Of a DNA stretch of 64,000 nucleotides, positions 46,707-56,050 are shown piece after piece. The notes under the pieces were generated by a model, which did not search any database, was not told the DNA's origin, and saw only the letters and a program-made list of their open reading frames with translations. The stretch is from Paenibacillus pinihumi DSM 23905 = JCM 16419. Lineage in GTDB: Bacteria > Bacillota > Bacilli > Paenibacillales > Paenibacillaceae. The translations under genes were made by a program, and so were the position numbers. The stretch is taken from NCBI RefSeq assembly GCF_000422505.1, contig NZ_KE383868.1, positions 1 through 64,000 on the forward strand, written 5' to 3'. Position 1 is the stretch's first letter. The number at the start of each line of letters is the position of its first letter.

Positions 46707-47585
46707 ATGGATTCTATTACACACACATTATTCGGATTAGCCTTATACGGGACTGTGAATAAGAGTGAAATGAGCAGAAGGCAGAAAGCCGCCCTGCTGT
46801 TTACGACGGTAATCGGCTCTCAAATCCCTGATATTGATGTCATATCCCAGCTTTGGGATACAACAGGACGCTATCAGATGTGGCATCGCGGAATTACGCA
46901 TTCCCTTTTAATGATTCCGGTATGGTCCGCTATGATTGCGCTCTTTGTCCGTCTTGTGTTCAAGGAGAAGGGGTGGCGTTGGTTTAACATGTCGCTCTTG
47001 GCGGTCTTTATTCACGATACGAGCGATATCTTTAACGCCTGGGGAACCGGATATTTTGAACCGTTGTCTTCAGCGAGGCTGACGCTTGGGACAATTCCGA
47101 TTGTAGATGTTGTGTTCTGGGCCATTATGCTGGGCGGCTATGTCACTGCCCGTATCGTCCGGAGAAGGCATGGCCGGTCGCCACATTATATTTACCGGAT
47201 TGTCTGGGCGCTGATGATTGTTCATGCTGCTGCTCAAACCGGACAGGGGATGGCATTGCTCCATGAGACCAAAGGGCAATACGATGAAGCTGTGCTTGCC
47301 GCGGATTTTGTCCCTGGCGTGTTCACCGTAATCGGGAAGAAGGATAACTTGGTCACTCTGCAAAAAGGCTCGGTATGGACTGGACTTCAGACGGTAACAG
47401 AACTGCAGTCGCAGGAAGGCCGCAATTTAGAAGAGTTGTTCGAGCAAAATCCAAAAGCCCGCACACTCGTTGAATGGTCGCCTTTTGTAGTCGTTGTTGA
47501 CGACGGGAAGAAGTTTGGCGTATTTGATCCGAGATTTTACCGTAATGATGCTTCATTTTTATATGAATATATCGATATTGATTAA
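46707..47585 (+). CDS. YdjM/YfhP-type membrane-bound metal-dependent hydrolase (DUF457)
   Basis: A 292-residue membrane protein. It starts MDSITHTLFGLALYG, has the His/Asp motifs IGSQIPDIDVISQLWD and MWHRGITHSLL that define the family, and several TM helices in the first 190 residues; a soluble C-terminal domain of about 100 residues follows. Relatives are linked to membrane maintenance and the SOS response, but the reaction is unknown. ATG 46707 follows GGAGGAAGA; TTG at 46695 overlaps this SD and is excluded. The final codons lie within one copy of a direct repeat. Confidence 0.85.
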   Translation: MDSITHTLFGLALYGTVNKSEMSRRQKAALLFTTVIGSQIPDIDVISQLWDTTGRYQMWHRGITHSLLMIPVWSAMIALFVRLVFKEKGWRWFNMSLLAVFIHDTSDIFNAWGTGYFEPLSSARLTLGTIPIVDVVFWAIMLGGYVTARIVRRRHGRSPHYIYRIVWALMIVHAAAQTGQGMALLHETKGQYDEAVLAADFVPGVFTVIGKKDNLVTLQKGSVWTGLQTVTELQSQEGRNLEELFEQNPKARTLVEWSPFVVVVDDGKKFGVFDPRFYRNDASFLYEYIDID

Positions 47586-47598
47586 TGACATTAAATAT
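47568..47598 (+). repeat. 31-bp imperfect direct repeat, copy 1
   Basis: The segment ends with ATTAATGACATTAAATAT, found again at 47762-47779. TATATCG precedes both at the same distance. Copy 1 covers the last codons and stop of the YdjM-type gene. Confidence 0.75.
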
Positions 47599-47748
47599 CG
47601 TGCCTATAAGGTTCATTCATGCCTGGGCATAGTTGGTAATCCATTCCGAATTCATTGCTATTTGTAGGGTTGTATTGAATATTTACTTGGCTCCTGCGCC
47701 AGTCCTCATATGATGTCACCCGCATCCTTTAGGGAGCTGTATCATTTT

Positions 47749-47779
47749 TATATCGTTAATTATTAATGACATTAAATAT
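47749..47779 (+). repeat. 31-bp imperfect direct repeat, copy 2
   Basis: It matches copy 1 with an exact 18-bp core. The 150 bp between the copies (47599-47748) hold no gene. The copy lies 36 bp before the moxR start, so it may overlap that gene's promoter. Confidence 0.75.
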
Positions 47780-47815
47780 ATAGCTGTTCATTATCGCAAA
47801 AGGAGAGGATTGTGC

Positions 47816-48778
47816 ATGAAACTGACAGAAATCAAGGCGTTAACGGATACGATTCGAGCCCATGTAAGCAAAGTCATCGTAGGAAAAGACGAGGTGGTGG
47901 ACAAGCTGCTGATTGCACTCATGACCTCGGGCCATATTTTGCTGGAGGATGTTCCCGGCACAGGCAAAACTATGATTGCCAAGGCGGTCGCCAAATCGGT
48001 TCACTGTGATTTCAAGCGCATACAATTTACACCGGATCTGCTTCCTTCGGATCTGAGCGGCATCCAGTTTTTCAATCAGAAGGCTGGTGAGTTTGAATTC
48101 CGTACTGGTCCGTTGTTTACGAATATTTTGTTGGCGGATGAAATCAACCGGGCTACGCCAAGGACCCAATCGAGCTTGCTGGAGTGCATGGAGGAGCGGC
48201 AGGTGAGTGTGGACGGGCACACCTATAAGCTAAGCCGTCCGTTTCTGGTTATCGCTACCCAAAATCCGGTAGAGCATCAAGGAACCTTCCCGCTGCCGGA
48301 GGCGCAGCTTGACCGCTTCCTGTTCAAAATCCGGATGGGCTATCCTACGATTGAAGAAGGACTGCATATTCTAAAACGTTTTCAGACCGTCAACCCGCTG
48401 GATAATCTGGACAGCGTCGTGAATGCCGAGGATATCGTCCGTGCCCAGGAAAGTTATACCCAGGTTGCCGTACATGATGATCTGCTCCTGTATATGCTGC
48501 AGATTATTGAGAAGACGCGCCATCACGATGAACTCGCCGCAGGGATCAGCCCGCGCGGCAGCCAGGCGCTCCTGCGTGCCGTGCAGGCGCATGCGGTGCT
48601 CCAGGGACGCAGCTTTGCGACTCCGGATGATGTGAAGGCAATGGCCATCCCGGTGCTTGCACACCGCTTGATCCCTGCCGGCTTTCAGCATGACAGGAAT
48701 CACTTCACTGAACAACTGATTAGCAGCCTGCTCCGTGAAATTGCTGTTCCCGCTGAAGCTGATCCTGCAAGACCGTAG
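47816..48778 (+). CDS. MoxR-family AAA+ ATPase
   Basis: A 320-residue chaperone-like ATPase. Walker A is DVPGTGKTMIAKAVA, Walker B LLADEINRATPRTQSSLLEC, sensor 1 IATQNP, and the arginine-rich C-terminal lid starts GISPRGSQALLRA. MoxR proteins help assemble or activate membrane or cell-surface complexes together with a DUF58 partner. ATG 47816 follows AAAAGGAGAGG; an in-frame TTG at 47810 is too close to it. It is followed 9 bp later by DUF58. Confidence 0.92.
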   Translation: MKLTEIKALTDTIRAHVSKVIVGKDEVVDKLLIALMTSGHILLEDVPGTGKTMIAKAVAKSVHCDFKRIQFTPDLLPSDLSGIQFFNQKAGEFEFRTGPLFTNILLADEINRATPRTQSSLLECMEERQVSVDGHTYKLSRPFLVIATQNPVEHQGTFPLPEAQLDRFLFKIRMGYPTIEEGLHILKRFQTVNPLDNLDSVVNAEDIVRAQESYTQVAVHDDLLLYMLQIIEKTRHHDELAAGISPRGSQALLRAVQAHAVLQGRSFATPDDVKAMAIPVLAHRLIPAGFQHDRNHFTEQLISSLLREIAVPAEADPARP

Positions 48779-48787
48779 GAGGCGCGT

Positions 48788-49888
48788 ATGAACATTCATT
48801 GGATTATGTTGATGGCGCTGCTGGTTACCGTTGTCCAGTCGGTCATTTACACGTACTGGGGGCAGCGGCGGCTGTCGTACAGCCGCCGCTTTAGCACGGA
48901 TCGCTGCTTTCAGGGGGACCAGATTGAGATGGTGGAGCAGATCGCCAATTACAAGCTGCTCCCGCTGCCCTGGCTGAAGGTAGAGTCTCTTCTCCATGCA
49001 GGCTTGCGCTTCGAGCGCCAATCCAATCTGGAGATCAGCGAAGGGCATTTTATGCAAAACCACAGAAGTCTGTTTAATCTGATGCCATACACCAAGATTA
49101 CGCGCCGCCATAAAATGACTTGCACAAGGCGCGGCATCTATCGGATGGATGCCGTATCTCTGACATGCGGAGATGTGCTTGGCATCCGAAGTACCACCAA
49201 CCGGATTCATGTGGGCTTCGAATTAAAGGTCTATCCGAAGCCGCTGCCGCTCTCCGGGCTGACATTACCTTCACAGAGCTGGCAGGGAGAACAAATCGTC
49301 AAGCGCTGGATTGTCGAGGATCCTTTCATGACAGCCGGTACCCGGGAGTACCGCTCCGGCGATTCCATGAAGGGGATCAACTGGAAAGCTACGGCCCGTA
49401 CCGGGGCGCTTCAGGTACATAAGCGGGATTACACGGCAGATCATCGGCTGATGCTCGTCATTAATATTGAAGATCATGAGCAGATGTGGAATACGGTCAA
49501 TGAGGAGCAACGTGTCGAATGGGCCATTTCCTATGCTGCCGGGGTAGCAAGCTATGCCGCCAGGCAGGGAATGGAGTTTGGTTTTCTCATTAATGCTTGT
49601 CAGCTTGACAAGCCCAAGGCTCCGGTCCGCCTTGAGCCGCAAGGCGGCCATCCTCAGCTTAACCGGCTGCTGGATACGATGGCGGGCCTGATAATTGAGC
49701 TGTCCATGCCGTTTGATGAACTGCTTCAGCAGGAAGCGGAAATCGTACAGCAGCGAATGGGCTATCTGGTCTTGTCCGCCTTTATGAGTGAAAAAATCAG
49801 TACCCAGGTTGAACGTCTCAGACGTGCGGGGCATGATGTTCAATGGCTGCCGCTACGAGAGGGGGGGGCCTATGGGCAGAATGTTTAA
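48788..49888 (+). CDS. DUF58-domain protein
   Basis: A 366-residue protein. One or two TM helices lie within the first 25 residues. The DUF58 motif EYRSGDSMKGINWKATARTG is at about 195-215, followed by a vWA-like fold (LMLVINIEDHEQMWN). It is the usual partner of MoxR. The SD GGAGGCGC precedes the ATG. It overlaps the next gene by 17 bp. Confidence 0.88.
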   Translation: MNIHWIMLMALLVTVVQSVIYTYWGQRRLSYSRRFSTDRCFQGDQIEMVEQIANYKLLPLPWLKVESLLHAGLRFERQSNLEISEGHFMQNHRSLFNLMPYTKITRRHKMTCTRRGIYRMDAVSLTCGDVLGIRSTTNRIHVGFELKVYPKPLPLSGLTLPSQSWQGEQIVKRWIVEDPFMTAGTREYRSGDSMKGINWKATARTGALQVHKRDYTADHRLMLVINIEDHEQMWNTVNEEQRVEWAISYAAGVASYAARQGMEFGFLINACQLDKPKAPVRLEPQGGHPQLNRLLDTMAGLIIELSMPFDELLQQEAEIVQQRMGYLVLSAFMSEKISTQVERLRRAGHDVQWLPLREGGAYGQNV

Positions 49889-51164
49889 AGCCGCCTGGAC
49901 CGCATCATGCCAGGGCTTTGCAGAAGTATTGCTGTACTTCCCGGTTCTTGTCATCATTCAGGCCTTTTTGCTGCATGGTTCGCGGTGGTCGCCGCTTTTA
50001 TTGCTGCTGTTTCTTGGCCTTGGTTACGGAATTGGCAGCTATGCCAGCAGTCAGCTAAGGCTGAACCGCTTTTATCGGTTGCTGTTGTTTTGTATCCTTG
50101 GCAGCGCGGCACTCTCTTATGTTTTTTACGGAGCTGATGTGATCAGTTTTGTCGCTGGGGCCTTGCTTATTGGCATTGCCTTATATCGGGGCGCGGGAAG
50201 TGAGCTCGCAGCATGGAGGGACAGATTCCCGTTTTCCGCTTATTTGACGGGGTTGCTGTTGTACTTTTTTTCATCGGTGATATTCAATTTTGTCCAGGCC
50301 TTGCAGCCGTACACATCATTGCTGCTTTGGTGCGGCATCGGCGCCCTTGTCATCACACTATATGTCTCCAACAGTCAGATGCTGCTGCTGGAGACTGCGG
50401 GAGGAGAGGATTCAGCAGTTCCTGCTGGTGTCCGGAGGCATAACCGGCTTCAGGTCGGTCTGCTGCTCGCGGCTGTGCTGCTGCTGGCATTTTTACAGAG
50501 GCTGGATCAGGTTCTAATGTGGTTGAGGGATTGGATACGCACTTTGCTCGGGAACTCAGGGAAGCCTGAGCCGGAGCTGATAACAACACCTGAACAGACG
50601 CTGTTTGAGCCGATGTTCCCTGAAGAACAGAAGGAACCATCAGCACTGCTAATGCTGATGGAGAAGCTGCTCACCACGCTTATCTTTGCAGGACTGGTGT
50701 TATTATTTATTTGGCTGCTCTACCAGGGGTTGAAACGCGTGCCCGGCTTCGCCGCCATAATCCGCCGCTGGCTGTCCCGGCTGCTGAATCAGCAGAGTGG
50801 AAGCTTCGCTCATGACGGGTATGTGGATGAAGTAGAAACTGTTCTGGACTGGAATGGAAGAAAGAGAGACAAGGAGCGGCGAAACAGCGGCAAGCAAGGG
50901 AGAGAGCGCTGGCAGGAAAGCATGGATGCGAAAGATAAGGTTCGCTTCCTGTACCGGTCGTGGCTCCGTCAAAAAAGAAAACAGGGATATGAACCTCTCC
51001 TGCATCACACGCCAAGGGAGACACTGCATGACCTGCAAAAGACAGGGAAGGATGAACAGGGGGTTATTCACCCGTTGACCGATTTATATGAGCGTGCCCG
51101 TTATGGCAAGGATGAAATAAAATCCGAAGAAATCATGCGTATAAAAGAGAAAATGAAAGAATAA
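49872..51164 (+). CDS. DUF4129-type membrane protein of the MoxR cluster
   Basis: A 430-residue protein. About six TM helices fill the first 200 residues, one more lies near 285-305, and a basic cytoplasmic C-terminal domain follows, with RFLYRSWLRQKRKQGYEPLL and HTPRETLHDLQK, which resembles DUF4129. In the usual cluster a transglutaminase domain stands between the membrane part and DUF4129; none is seen here and the next gene is unrelated. ATG 49872 follows GAGGGGGGG; the ORF starting at 49788 lies within the DUF58 gene. Confidence 0.8.
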   Translation: MGRMFKAAWTASCQGFAEVLLYFPVLVIIQAFLLHGSRWSPLLLLLFLGLGYGIGSYASSQLRLNRFYRLLLFCILGSAALSYVFYGADVISFVAGALLIGIALYRGAGSELAAWRDRFPFSAYLTGLLLYFFSSVIFNFVQALQPYTSLLLWCGIGALVITLYVSNSQMLLLETAGGEDSAVPAGVRRHNRLQVGLLLAAVLLLAFLQRLDQVLMWLRDWIRTLLGNSGKPEPELITTPEQTLFEPMFPEEQKEPSALLMLMEKLLTTLIFAGLVLLFIWLLYQGLKRVPGFAAIIRRWLSRLLNQQSGSFAHDGYVDEVETVLDWNGRKRDKERRNSGKQGRERWQESMDAKDKVRFLYRSWLRQKRKQGYEPLLHHTPRETLHDLQKTGKDEQGVIHPLTDLYERARYGKDEIKSEEIMRIKEKMKE

Positions 51165-51395
51165 TATAATTTAATGTTATTGATATTTCATGATATTAAA
51201 TAAATACTGTCTCTGCTTCGATATTTAAATGAATATAGACGGGCAATGCATGTTCCCCGTTATGAAATCATTGGCAGGGTTTCCTCAGTTGAGCCTCTTT
51301 TATGCAGGACATTGCAGAAGAATGTCGAAAAAGTATAGAGATGAATTTTGGTAGAGAATAGCAAGCTCTGATTTGGAGAGTTAGCAGGTGCAAGA

Positions 51396-52634
51396 ATGAA
51401 AAAATATCAGCTTGCTCTGACAGCCAGACTGAAGGAGCAATTGAATGTCTGGCTGTGGGATGAGCAATCGGATCCACATACGACTGTAACAAGCGGTGAA
51501 TTGCACCGCTTTTTGCATACGGTACGCGGTACTTCAGGTACGATTGGATTAAACCGTATCTCCGAAGAGGCTGCTTCCCTGATGGATGCGCTCGAGGATG
51601 ATCAGCGGGCCGAATGGCTGCGGTGGGAGTTGGAGCGTTTTTTGTCCGGTCTGATCTTGCTTGCGGAAGAAAAGCTTCTTGTTGACGAATCTTCTGTTAC
51701 GTTGACAGCAGCGAATGCTCCTGCCAGCCTTAATGGAAAGCTGCTTCTTGTCGACGATGACGAAGATTTCCTGGCCTATCTTACAGAAGAACTGGGACGC
51801 AGAGGGTACACGGTAATTGCAACTGCTAATTCCGAGACGGCATTACATATTGTACATACGGACAAGCCAGATGCCATGGTACTGGATTTGCATATGCAGA
51901 GGAGCAGCGGAATCGATATTATGCTTGCCATACGAGAACAGGTCGCTGCGGCAGCAATTCCTATGCCCGTTATCATTATGAGTGCAGATACATTACCGTC
52001 TGTCCCCATACAGGCACTACGGCTTGGCGCCGATGATTTTATTGCAAAGCCGCTGCATACGGCTGAGCTCGCTGCCCGTCTTGAACGGCAGCTGGGACGG
52101 AAGCTGGTTGCTGAGAAGTTGCGGCTGTCTGATACCCTGACAGGAGTGTGGAGCCGCTCACAGCTCCCTGCGCTTTGCAGGACTGTCGACTCCGCCGCGG
52201 AACAGGCGGGGGATGACCGGATTCTTTTGATATTTCAGCTCGCAGGGCTGGAGCATATCAATCGGACACGGGGAGAAGAGGCCGGGAATGCAGCACTTAT
52301 TGGTCTGGCGAACTGTCTGAATGAGGTGCTTCCAACAGATGGAATGGGAGAGGCCGTTATTCGTTACAGCGGAAGCCGTTTCGCCGTGCTGCTGCATGGA
52401 GCGGAAGCGACTACGCGCTTGTATACTTCGAAGGTGGGGCAGAGCCTTCCCGGTTTCTGGCCCGTGCGGGAGGACGGCGGTACGATTACCGTCGTGCATG
52501 CAGTGACAGACGTTGCGGCAAAAACAGCTGAGGAAGAGCTTTGCCGTTTATTGGAGCGCAGCCGGTCTGCAAAAAAAGTTGTAAGCCGTTATTTGGCTGA
52601 ACAGCCGGATAGCGGTTGCATCATAGAATTTTGA
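51396..52634 (+). CDS. Hpt-REC-degenerate GGDEF protein
   Basis: A 412-residue signalling protein. The N-terminal Hpt domain (about 1-100) has the phosphoacceptor His in LHTVRGTSGTIGL. A receiver (about 113-235) has VDDDED, the Asp in VLDLHMQRSSG, and KPLH. A C-terminal GGDEF-like domain (about 245-400) starts DTLTGVWSRSQLPAL, but the signature is YSGSRF in place of GGDEF, so cyclic-di-GMP synthesis is unlikely. It stands 24 bp before a lone receiver gene and is probably a phosphorelay intermediate with the hybrid kinase downstream. Confidence 0.88.
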   Translation: MKKYQLALTARLKEQLNVWLWDEQSDPHTTVTSGELHRFLHTVRGTSGTIGLNRISEEAASLMDALEDDQRAEWLRWELERFLSGLILLAEEKLLVDESSVTLTAANAPASLNGKLLLVDDDEDFLAYLTEELGRRGYTVIATANSETALHIVHTDKPDAMVLDLHMQRSSGIDIMLAIREQVAAAAIPMPVIIMSADTLPSVPIQALRLGADDFIAKPLHTAELAARLERQLGRKLVAEKLRLSDTLTGVWSRSQLPALCRTVDSAAEQAGDDRILLIFQLAGLEHINRTRGEEAGNAALIGLANCLNEVLPTDGMGEAVIRYSGSRFAVLLHGAEATTRLYTSKVGQSLPGFWPVREDGGTITVVHAVTDVAAKTAEEELCRLLERSRSAKKVVSRYLAEQPDSGCIIEF

Positions 52635-52658
52635 ACATCTTGGAGGGTAAAGGAAGTT

Positions 52659-53024
52659 ATGAAGAAACTGCTGTTGGCAGAAGATGAACCGATATTGCGA
52701 ATGCTGGTCGTCGATACGCTGGAGGATGAGGGCTATAGCATCGACGAGGCAAGCGACGGCGAGGAGGCTTATCAATATATTACATCGGGAGAATATGATC
52801 TCGTTATTCTCGATTATATGATGCCTAAGATGACAGGAATCGAAATTATTGAAAAGGTGAGGCAGCTTCCCGGCAAGGAGCAGGTCAAAATTCTGATGCT
52901 GTCGGCCAAGAGCCAGCAGGCAGAACAGGAGAAGGTACTGGCTGCAGGAGCGGACGGATTTATGTCCAAGCCGTTCAGCCCGCTCGATCTGATCGACAAA
53001 GTGGAGGAAATGCTCCGTGGCTAA
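52659..53024 (+). CDS. Single-domain response regulator (CheY-like)
   Basis: A 121-residue receiver with no output domain. Key residues are AEDEP, Asp in VILDYMMPKMTG, Ser in MLSAKS and Lys in SKPFSP. The SD GGAGGGTAAAGGAAG precedes ATG 52659. It overlaps the hybrid kinase gene by 8 bp. Confidence 0.92.
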   Translation: MKKLLLAEDEPILRMLVVDTLEDEGYSIDEASDGEEAYQYITSGEYDLVILDYMMPKMTGIEIIEKVRQLPGKEQVKILMLSAKSQQAEQEKVLAAGADGFMSKPFSPLDLIDKVEEMLRG

Positions 53025-55854
53025 ATGGCAGCATTACTTACGGAAGCGGATTACCCGCCGCTTCAGCTCAATGCTGCTGCTGTCGCTGCTGCTTATTTTA
53101 GCAGGCGCAGTATTTGTTCTGTTAAGCACCATCCAGATTTTGCAGAAGTATGAGCTAAGGTCCAATGAAATTCGAACCAAACAGGAGCTCGTAGCGGAGA
53201 TTGGCGATTATTCCAACGAGATTATTTTGCGCGCAAGGGGCTACTATGTCTATCTGAACCAGTTCGAATACAAGAAGATGTTTGAAGCCAAAAAAGGCCT
53301 CGAACAATCGATAGCGGACTTCAAACGGCTCGAATTCTCCGAAGACGAAGAGCGTCTCATTGCGGAAATTGAGAGTTTTTTCACCGACTATTTCGACAAC
53401 CTGCTGCCTGGCGCGATAGCGCTGGCGGAAAAAGGGGATTATGAGGGCTTGCGCAAGTTCGTCCCATCCGGAGAAGAGAATCCGGTGAATGAACTGATGC
53501 TGTTCTCCAAAGAGTTTGAGCAAAATGTGCAGCATATTGCGGCCAATGCCAATGATAAGCTAATCCGTGATCTTTCATTTCAGGGTGTGCTGTTTATCAT
53601 TTATGTATGTCTTGTTCTGCTGCTGTCGCTCTATATCAGCCGCCGTGTCGCAATAGATATCGGCCAGCCCTTGGGACAGCTTGCACAGCAGGCCAGCCAG
53701 TTCGGCCGGGGTCATGTTATTCATTTGGAAGATCTTGAACGGGAGGATGAGCTTGGTGAGCTTGCCCGTTCCTTTAATGACATGATGGTTCAGATTCAGG
53801 CGAAGGAAGAAGAATTGCTGGCACAGAACGAAGAATTGATTGCCCAGCAGGATGAGCTTCAGGCTCAACAGGAAGAGCTTCAGCAGGTCGTGGAGACGCT
53901 GGAGGAGAATGAGGTTTATCTGACCAACCGGAATGCTTTCATTCAGGCGCTGGCTAATACGCTGGACAAGCAGGAACTGCTTGACAGTATTATTAACAAT
54001 CTGGTGCGGTTCAGCGACTTTGACAAGGGAATTCTTGTTCTGTTGAATACGAACAATGACTATGCGGCCAACGGCGTTTCTGCTGCTGCTGCCGACGGAT
54101 TTATTCATTCAATCGGAGACAGCATGGTGGTGCGGGTCACCGAGACGCTGGAGCCATACAAGCTCGTTCGTGATGCATCCGACGGGGAGCGCGCTTACCA
54201 TGAGCAGGACATTCAGGCTAGCGATTTGTATGTACCGATTGTCAATGGGCAGCAAGAGGTAATTGCAGTACTGCTGCTGACACGCATTGGCCGGACAATC
54301 ACCAAGCATGAAGAGAGCGAAATTGTCAGCCTTGCCCGTCAAGTATCCCTGGCTCTGGATAAGCTGGAGATGTATGAGGAAACCGCGCGCCAGCGGCAGC
54401 TGACGCGTGATATGATCAACACGATCCAGGAAGGTATTCATTTCATGGATATGCAAGGGGAGACGCTGGAGGTCAATGATAAGATGGCGGACTTCTTTAG
54501 CTTCTTCCAGAAGGGGGACCAGCGCTCGCGATTCCCGCTTGATAAGCTGTTGGGAGAGCTTGAAGAGAACGTGACCAATACGAGCGGCCTGACCGCTTTT
54601 ATCAAGAGCATCGTTGCCGGTGATGCGACAGCTTCCCCGAGCGTGCAGTATGAAATCAAGCAGCCCGTGCATCGTTATATGCAGCTTTACTATGAACCGC
54701 TGTATCGAGATGGTGTCCAGTTCGGCCTGCTGCTTGTCCACCGGGATATTACCAGAGAGTATGAGGTTGACCGGATGAAATCGGAGTTTGTAAGCACCGT
54801 CAGCCATGAGCTGCGCACGCCGCTGGCCAGTGTGCTTGGCTTTGCCGAGCTGCTGCTGCATCGCGAGCTGAAGCCGGAGCGCCAGCGGAAATATATTCAT
54901 ACGATCCATCAGGAAGCCAGACGATTAACGACATTAATTAATGACTTCCTCGACTTGCAGCGGATGGAATCCGGCAAGCAGACCTATATTGTAGAGCCGG
55001 TTGAACTGACACCTCTAATCCGCGAGGTGGTCGAGATCCAGCGGATGGGCAATGAAAAGCACAGGTTTCAGATGCATTTGAATAATGAAGCGTGCACGGT
55101 GCTCGGCGATCAGGATAAGCTGCGCCAGGTGCTGACGAATCTGATCAGCAATGCGGTGAAATATTCGCCGGAAGGCGGCGAAATCGGTATTAACTGCAAT
55201 GTTATTCGCGGCAAGGCTATCCTGGATATTAAGGATGAGGGCCTGGGTATCCCGGAGGATGCGCTGCCAAAGCTGTTTAATAAATTTTACCGGGTGGACA
55301 ACTCGGACCGCAGGGAAATCGGGGGGACAGGCCTTGGCCTTGCTATCGTCAAAGAGATTATCAACCAGCATAAAGGCGACATTACGGTTGTCTCTGAACA
55401 GGGCAAGGGCAGTACCTTTACAATTACAATGCCGTTGCATGTGCAGGAGGAGCATCCTGCCGATCTGGAGACAGCCGGCCTGATCCGGGATTCCGCTCCA
55501 ACTGTTATGGTGGTGGAAAATGACCATAATCTCTCCCACATGCTTCGCGACGAGCTGCTTACGAGCGGTTATCGTGTGGAGCTGTTCACAGAGGGGCGAC
55601 ATGCTATTGAACAAATTCAGCAGATCAAGCCCGATGTTGTTGTTCTGGACCTGATGCTGGAATCAGGGACAAACGGCTGGGACGTGATCGAGCATATGAA
55701 GAAATCCGATCTGCTGATCAATACGCCGATTATCATTTCCAGTGCATTCGAGGAAAAGGACAAAGCGTCCCAATGGGGAATCCGCGACTTCCTTATCAAG
55801 CCTTATCTGCCAGGCATGCTGTCCGCCGCTGTACAGCGTGCGCTATCCAAATAA
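53017..55854 (+). CDS. Hybrid sensor histidine kinase with HAMP, GAF, PAS and receiver
   Basis: A 945-residue membrane hybrid kinase. TM1 about 20-42, a mainly helical extracellular region of about 140 residues, TM2 about 187-208, HAMP, a coiled coil rich in EELLAQNEELIAQQDELQAQ, a GAF domain (about 305-450), a PAS-like domain (about 460-575), HisKA with the phosphoacceptor His in STVSHELRTPLASVLGF, HATPase with NLISNAVKYSPEGGE and GTGLGLAIV, and a C-terminal receiver with Asp in VVVLDLMLESG. The start is GTG 53017; GGAGGA lies about 8 bases upstream. It can autophosphorylate and pass phosphate to its own receiver, the lone receiver and the Hpt protein. Confidence 0.92.
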   Translation: MAKWQHYLRKRITRRFSSMLLLSLLLILAGAVFVLLSTIQILQKYELRSNEIRTKQELVAEIGDYSNEIILRARGYYVYLNQFEYKKMFEAKKGLEQSIADFKRLEFSEDEERLIAEIESFFTDYFDNLLPGAIALAEKGDYEGLRKFVPSGEENPVNELMLFSKEFEQNVQHIAANANDKLIRDLSFQGVLFIIYVCLVLLLSLYISRRVAIDIGQPLGQLAQQASQFGRGHVIHLEDLEREDELGELARSFNDMMVQIQAKEEELLAQNEELIAQQDELQAQQEELQQVVETLEENEVYLTNRNAFIQALANTLDKQELLDSIINNLVRFSDFDKGILVLLNTNNDYAANGVSAAAADGFIHSIGDSMVVRVTETLEPYKLVRDASDGERAYHEQDIQASDLYVPIVNGQQEVIAVLLLTRIGRTITKHEESEIVSLARQVSLALDKLEMYEETARQRQLTRDMINTIQEGIHFMDMQGETLEVNDKMADFFSFFQKGDQRSRFPLDKLLGELEENVTNTSGLTAFIKSIVAGDATASPSVQYEIKQPVHRYMQLYYEPLYRDGVQFGLLLVHRDITREYEVDRMKSEFVSTVSHELRTPLASVLGFAELLLHRELKPERQRKYIHTIHQEARRLTTLINDFLDLQRMESGKQTYIVEPVELTPLIREVVEIQRMGNEKHRFQMHLNNEACTVLGDQDKLRQVLTNLISNAVKYSPEGGEIGINCNVIRGKAILDIKDEGLGIPEDALPKLFNKFYRVDNSDRREIGGTGLGLAIVKEIINQHKGDITVVSEQGKGSTFTITMPLHVQEEHPADLETAGLIRDSAPTVMVVENDHNLSHMLRDELLTSGYRVELFTEGRHAIEQIQQIKPDVVVLDLMLESGTNGWDVIEHMKKSDLLINTPIIISSAFEEKDKASQWGIRDFLIKPYLPGMLSAAVQRALSK

Positions 55855-55864
55855 CATGTTTCAT

Positions 55865-55905
55865 TAAGGGCGATTTTGGGTAATGGTACCCAAAGCGCCC
55901 TTTCT
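55865..55905 (+). terminator. Terminator of the phosphorelay operon
   Basis: AAGGGCG and GCGCCCTT with an inner TTTGGGTA/TACCCAAA stem, then TTTCTT. Confidence 0.8.
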
Positions 55906-56050
55906 TCAAACGGCAATACAGTCGGTACCACATCGTAATAACTATGTTTTACCTTAAGTCGGCAGCACCTGATAATCAGAGGGTGGCTCCCGGCAAAACT
56001 TGTCTGCGGAAGAGCTATTCCGCATTACAGGATATGAAGGAGACTTGGCA

